From Streptomyces cellulosae (GTDB lineage: Bacteria; Actinomycetota; Actinomycetes; Streptomycetales; Streptomycetaceae), in assembly GCF_000721105.1 (NCBI RefSeq), contig NZ_JOEV01000048.1:1-54924 (forward strand): 54,924 nucleotides of DNA, in the 5' to 3' direction. Below are positions 51,793 through 54,924 of this stretch, one piece after another; position 1 is the first letter of the stretch; every line of letters starts with the position of its first letter. The position numbers were made by a program, and so were the translations under genes. Under the pieces are notes generated by a model that had not been told where the DNA came from, did no database searches, and saw only the letters and a program-made list of their open reading frames with translations.

Positions 51793-52419
51793 ATGCCCCG
51801 CGGCCGCTATTCGCTCCACGATCCGCACGATCACACCCCCCTCGCAGAAGAGCACTTCCACTGCGCCCCCGGTCCGTCCGGCTGGCGCTATGTCTCCCAA
51901 CTGACCACTCCCGCGGGCGACCACAGCGGCTCCGTCGACCTCACCCTCGACGAACTCGGCCGCCCCATCCGCCTTGAACTGCACGCCGCGAGCTGGCAGG
52001 TCCGCGGCGCCGCCCTCGACGGCGTCACCTGGGTCCGTACAGATCCCACCGGGACTCAGGCCACCGAAGGCAACGTGCGCGCCCATGCCTTCACCGGCAC
52101 ATCCCCGGCATTTCTCATCGCCACGACCCGTCTCCTGCGCCTCACCCCTTCCAGCTCGGCCACCCGCGTACGCCTCGTCGCCTTCACGGACCCGGTCCTC
52201 GCCCCGCGCACCGTGGACCAGTCCTGGACCTTGCTGAAGATCGAAGCACACGCCACTGACAGCGGCCCTCTGACCGTGGAGGAATACCAGGTCACAGCCC
52301 TGGACACAGGAGAACAGCACGTCGTGCACATCGCCGGCGACGTGGTCCTCGCCGCTCCCGGCATCGAACTGGAGGACCTCGACTCGCCCCCGTCGGCATT
52401 CCGGTCTCCGCCGGACTGA
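51793..52419 (+). CDS. Conserved hypothetical cytoplasmic protein
   Basis: This 208-residue protein begins PRGRYSLHDPHDHTPLAEEHF and is made of predicted beta strands (WRYVSQLTTP, SGSVDLTLDELGRPIRLEL, GVTWVRTDP, TRVRLVAFTDP, EEYQVTAL). No signal peptide, membrane helix or cofactor motif is visible. The strand-rich pattern suggests a barrel or lipocalin-like fold, but I do not recognise a family. The ATG at 51793 is preferred over 51730 because the earlier residues lie within the ahcY terminator region. It is convergent with the RDD gene. Confidence 0.7.
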   Translation: MPRGRYSLHDPHDHTPLAEEHFHCAPGPSGWRYVSQLTTPAGDHSGSVDLTLDELGRPIRLELHAASWQVRGAALDGVTWVRTDPTGTQATEGNVRAHAFTGTSPAFLIATTRLLRLTPSSSATRVRLVAFTDPVLAPRTVDQSWTLLKIEAHATDSGPLTVEEYQVTALDTGEQHVVHIAGDVVLAAPGIELEDLDSPPSAFRSPPD

Positions 52420-52479
52420 GACGCAGGCGGCGGGCCGGAGGACTCACGCCGCTCGTAAGGCGTCAGCGGCCCCACCGAG

Positions 52480-53442
<963 letters not shown>

Positions 53443-53572
53443 GCCTGCCACCCTTCCCCTGACCTGCCCTGTGAACGGCCAGTCTGCCAAGCTGAAGGCG
53501 CATCGCGCCGCAGTACGACAAGCTGAACTCCATGACGAGCCGCCGACAACCAGCGGAGGAGCACGCAAACCG

Positions 53573-54580
53573 ATGGACCTCGACGTCTTCGTCACCGCCC
53601 ACCGAGCCGAATGGGACCGCCTGGATGCCCTGCTGCGGCGCCAGCGCCGGCTCAACGGGTCCGAAGCCGACGAACTCGTGGCCCTCTACCAACGCACTGC
53701 CACCCACCTCTCCCTGATCCAGTCCAGCGCCCCCGACCCGCAGCTGACAGGGCGGCTCAGTCAGTTGGTGGCACGCGCGCGTAGTGCCGTCACAGGCACC
53801 CGACGTTCCTCGTGGCGGGACGTCACTCGTTTCCTTTCCCACGGGTTCCCGGCCGCCGTCTACAGGTCCCGCCACTGGTGGGTACCCACCGCGCTGCTGT
53901 CCACGGTCGTCGCGGCCCTCCTGGGCTGGTGGATCGGCACCCACCCCGAAGTGCAGTCGACCATCGCGGCCCCGAGCCAACTGCGCGAACTCACCCGCCC
54001 AGGTGGCGAGTACGAGACGTACTACTCCAGTCACCCCGCGGCCTCCTTCGCCGCCCAGGTCTGGACGAACAACGCCCAAGCCGCCGCCATGTGCCTGGTC
54101 CTGGGTGTTTTCCTCGGTCTCCCGGTGCTCTGGATCCTCTTCCAGAACATGCTCAACCTCGGCGTCGGCTTCGGCCTGATGTCGTCGGCAGGCCGCCTCG
54201 ACACCTTCCTCGGCCTCATCCTCCCGCACGGCCTGCTGGAGCTGACCGCGGTCTTCGTGGCTGCCGGCACAGGCCTGCGCCTGGGTTGGACCCTGATCGA
54301 CCCTGGCCCGCGCAGCCGCCGCTCGGCCCTCGCCGAGGAAGGCCGAGCCGCCGTGGGCATGGCGATAGGTCTCGCACTCGTCCTCTTCGTCTCGGGTGCC
54401 ATCGAAGGCTTCGTCACCCCGTCCGGCCTGCCGACCTGGGCCCGCATCACCATCGGCATCGCGGCCGAAGCGGCGTTCCTCGTGTACGTCTATGTCCTGG
54501 GCGGCCGGGCAGTCCGCGCCGGTGACACGGGCGACGTCGAGGCCGTCGAACGCAGCGCCACCGTCCCGACGGCCGCCTGA
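53573..54580 (+). CDS. Stage II sporulation protein M-like (SpoIIM/DUF95) membrane protein
   Basis: This 335-residue protein starts with a cytoplasmic helical segment (DLDVFVTAHRAEWDRLDALLRR), then five or six membrane helices including ALLSTVVAALLGWWIGTHP, VLGVFLGLPVLWILFQNMLNLG and LILPHGLLELTAVFVAAGTG. The LPHG-E motif is diagnostic of the SpoIIM/DUF95 family. In Bacillus SpoIIM works in engulfment with peptidoglycan hydrolases; in actinobacteria the role is unknown. The ATG at 53573 follows GGAGGAG at 12 nt. It is divergent from the RDD gene. Confidence 0.88.
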   Translation: MDLDVFVTAHRAEWDRLDALLRRQRRLNGSEADELVALYQRTATHLSLIQSSAPDPQLTGRLSQLVARARSAVTGTRRSSWRDVTRFLSHGFPAAVYRSRHWWVPTALLSTVVAALLGWWIGTHPEVQSTIAAPSQLRELTRPGGEYETYYSSHPAASFAAQVWTNNAQAAAMCLVLGVFLGLPVLWILFQNMLNLGVGFGLMSSAGRLDTFLGLILPHGLLELTAVFVAAGTGLRLGWTLIDPGPRSRRSALAEEGRAAVGMAIGLALVLFVSGAIEGFVTPSGLPTWARITIGIAAEAAFLVYVYVLGGRAVRAGDTGDVEAVERSATVPTAA

Positions 54581-54924
54581 TGTGCGGATGCCGCGCCTGA
54601 ACTGCTACTGTCTCCTTCGCCCCACAGGAGCCGTTGACACGGAGCGTGTGGGGAGGTAGATTCGAACAGTTGCCTGGAGCTCGGCGTAGAACCGGCTCGG
54701 TGACGGTGAGTGTCTGTCAGCTTCTAGAAACGTTGCTTTCGAAGAAGCACTTTCCCGATGAATCGGAAATTGATCGCCGGTCAGTCCGGCTCAAAACTTC
54801 TGATAATGTTGGGACCGCCGGAAAAGGAAACGCGAGAGCGGGAACCTGGAAAGCACCGAGGAAAATCGGACCGGAAACAGTCTGATAGAGTCGGAAACGC
54901 AAGACCGAAGGGAAGCGCCCGGAG
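54581..54924 (+). other. Promoter and leader region of an rRNA operon
   Basis: No protein gene is supported here. Base composition falls and the final 130 bases (such as TGATAGAGTCGGAAACGCAAG and GGGAAGCGCCCGGAG) match what I recall of the leader before Streptomyces 16S rRNA genes. Additional TGATAAT- and TAGAGT-like -10 boxes at about 54802 and 54886 fit the multiple promoters of Streptomyces rrn operons. The 16S gene itself would begin outside the window. Confidence 0.75.
54634..54662 (+). promoter_or_regulatory. Consensus vegetative promoter of the rRNA operon
   Basis: TTGACA (54634-54639), a 17-bp spacer and TAGATT (54657-54662) give a near-perfect principal sigma factor promoter. It lies about 260 bp from the window edge and fits the first promoter of an rRNA operon. 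Confidence 0.8.

Overview
The window looks like a piece of a Streptomyces chromosome core. Supporting signs are very high G+C with third-position G/C bias, frequent GTG/TTG starts, 4-nt GTGA overlaps between genes, a whiB gene, the F420 genes fbiA/fbiB, many LytR-CpsA-Psr (LCP) proteins and a Streptomyces-type rRNA operon leader at the right edge. No tRNA, CRISPR array, intact insertion sequence or phage gene was seen.

Layout. 1-4.1 kb: an accessory patch with two small secreted proteins, a C-terminal LCP remnant, one intact LCP gene and an IS5-type transposase remnant. 4.1-5.5 kb: two tandem glyoxalase-fold genes divergent from a CGNR zinc-finger regulator, with a 17-bp palindrome between them. 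5.6-10.2 kb: a minus-strand extracellular copper block (two cupredoxin proteins, a YceI-like protein, a CopC-CopD fusion, a Gly/Pro-rich membrane protein). 10.6-13.8 kb: UDP-glucose 6-dehydrogenase divergent from an acyl-CoA dehydrogenase, then a 16-cysteine four-helix copper-storage-like protein. 13.9-27.0 kb: an LCP-rich region with five more intact LCP genes, one internally deleted LCP pseudogene, a family-2 glycosyltransferase, a hotdog thioesterase, and five paralogous four-cysteine secreted proteins resembling spore-associated protein A that flank one LCP gene. 27.2-35.5 kb: TIGR03089-type AMP-binding fragment, PGRP-type amidase, sugar-1-phosphate nucleotidyltransferase, AlkA-like glycosylase, fbiB-fbiA and a cysteine dioxygenase. 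36.3-51.6 kb: the conserved order whiB, giant membrane glycosyltransferase, DUF5719, zincin-like protein, DUF3499, manB, Trm112-like, SIS-domain protein, manA, cation efflux protein, signal-peptidase remnant, ahcY. 51.8-54.6 kb: a hypothetical gene, an RDD membrane protein and a SpoIIM-like membrane protein. 54.6-54.9 kb: promoter and leader of an rRNA operon that begins outside the window.

How the genes fit together. Much of the window concerns the cell envelope: LCP enzymes attach glycopolymers to peptidoglycan. manB, manA, the nucleotidyltransferase and UDP-glucose dehydrogenase can feed nucleotide sugars, two GT2 enzymes can build polymers, and the amidase remodels the wall. The secreted SapA-like proteins, LCP genes and their remnants appear to be an expanding and decaying family.

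The least expected signal is a set of short tandem arrays, each different, that start at or just after stop codons between about 15.9 and 48.4 kb. In several, the repeat unit copies the gene's own last codons including the stop. They are described under findings.
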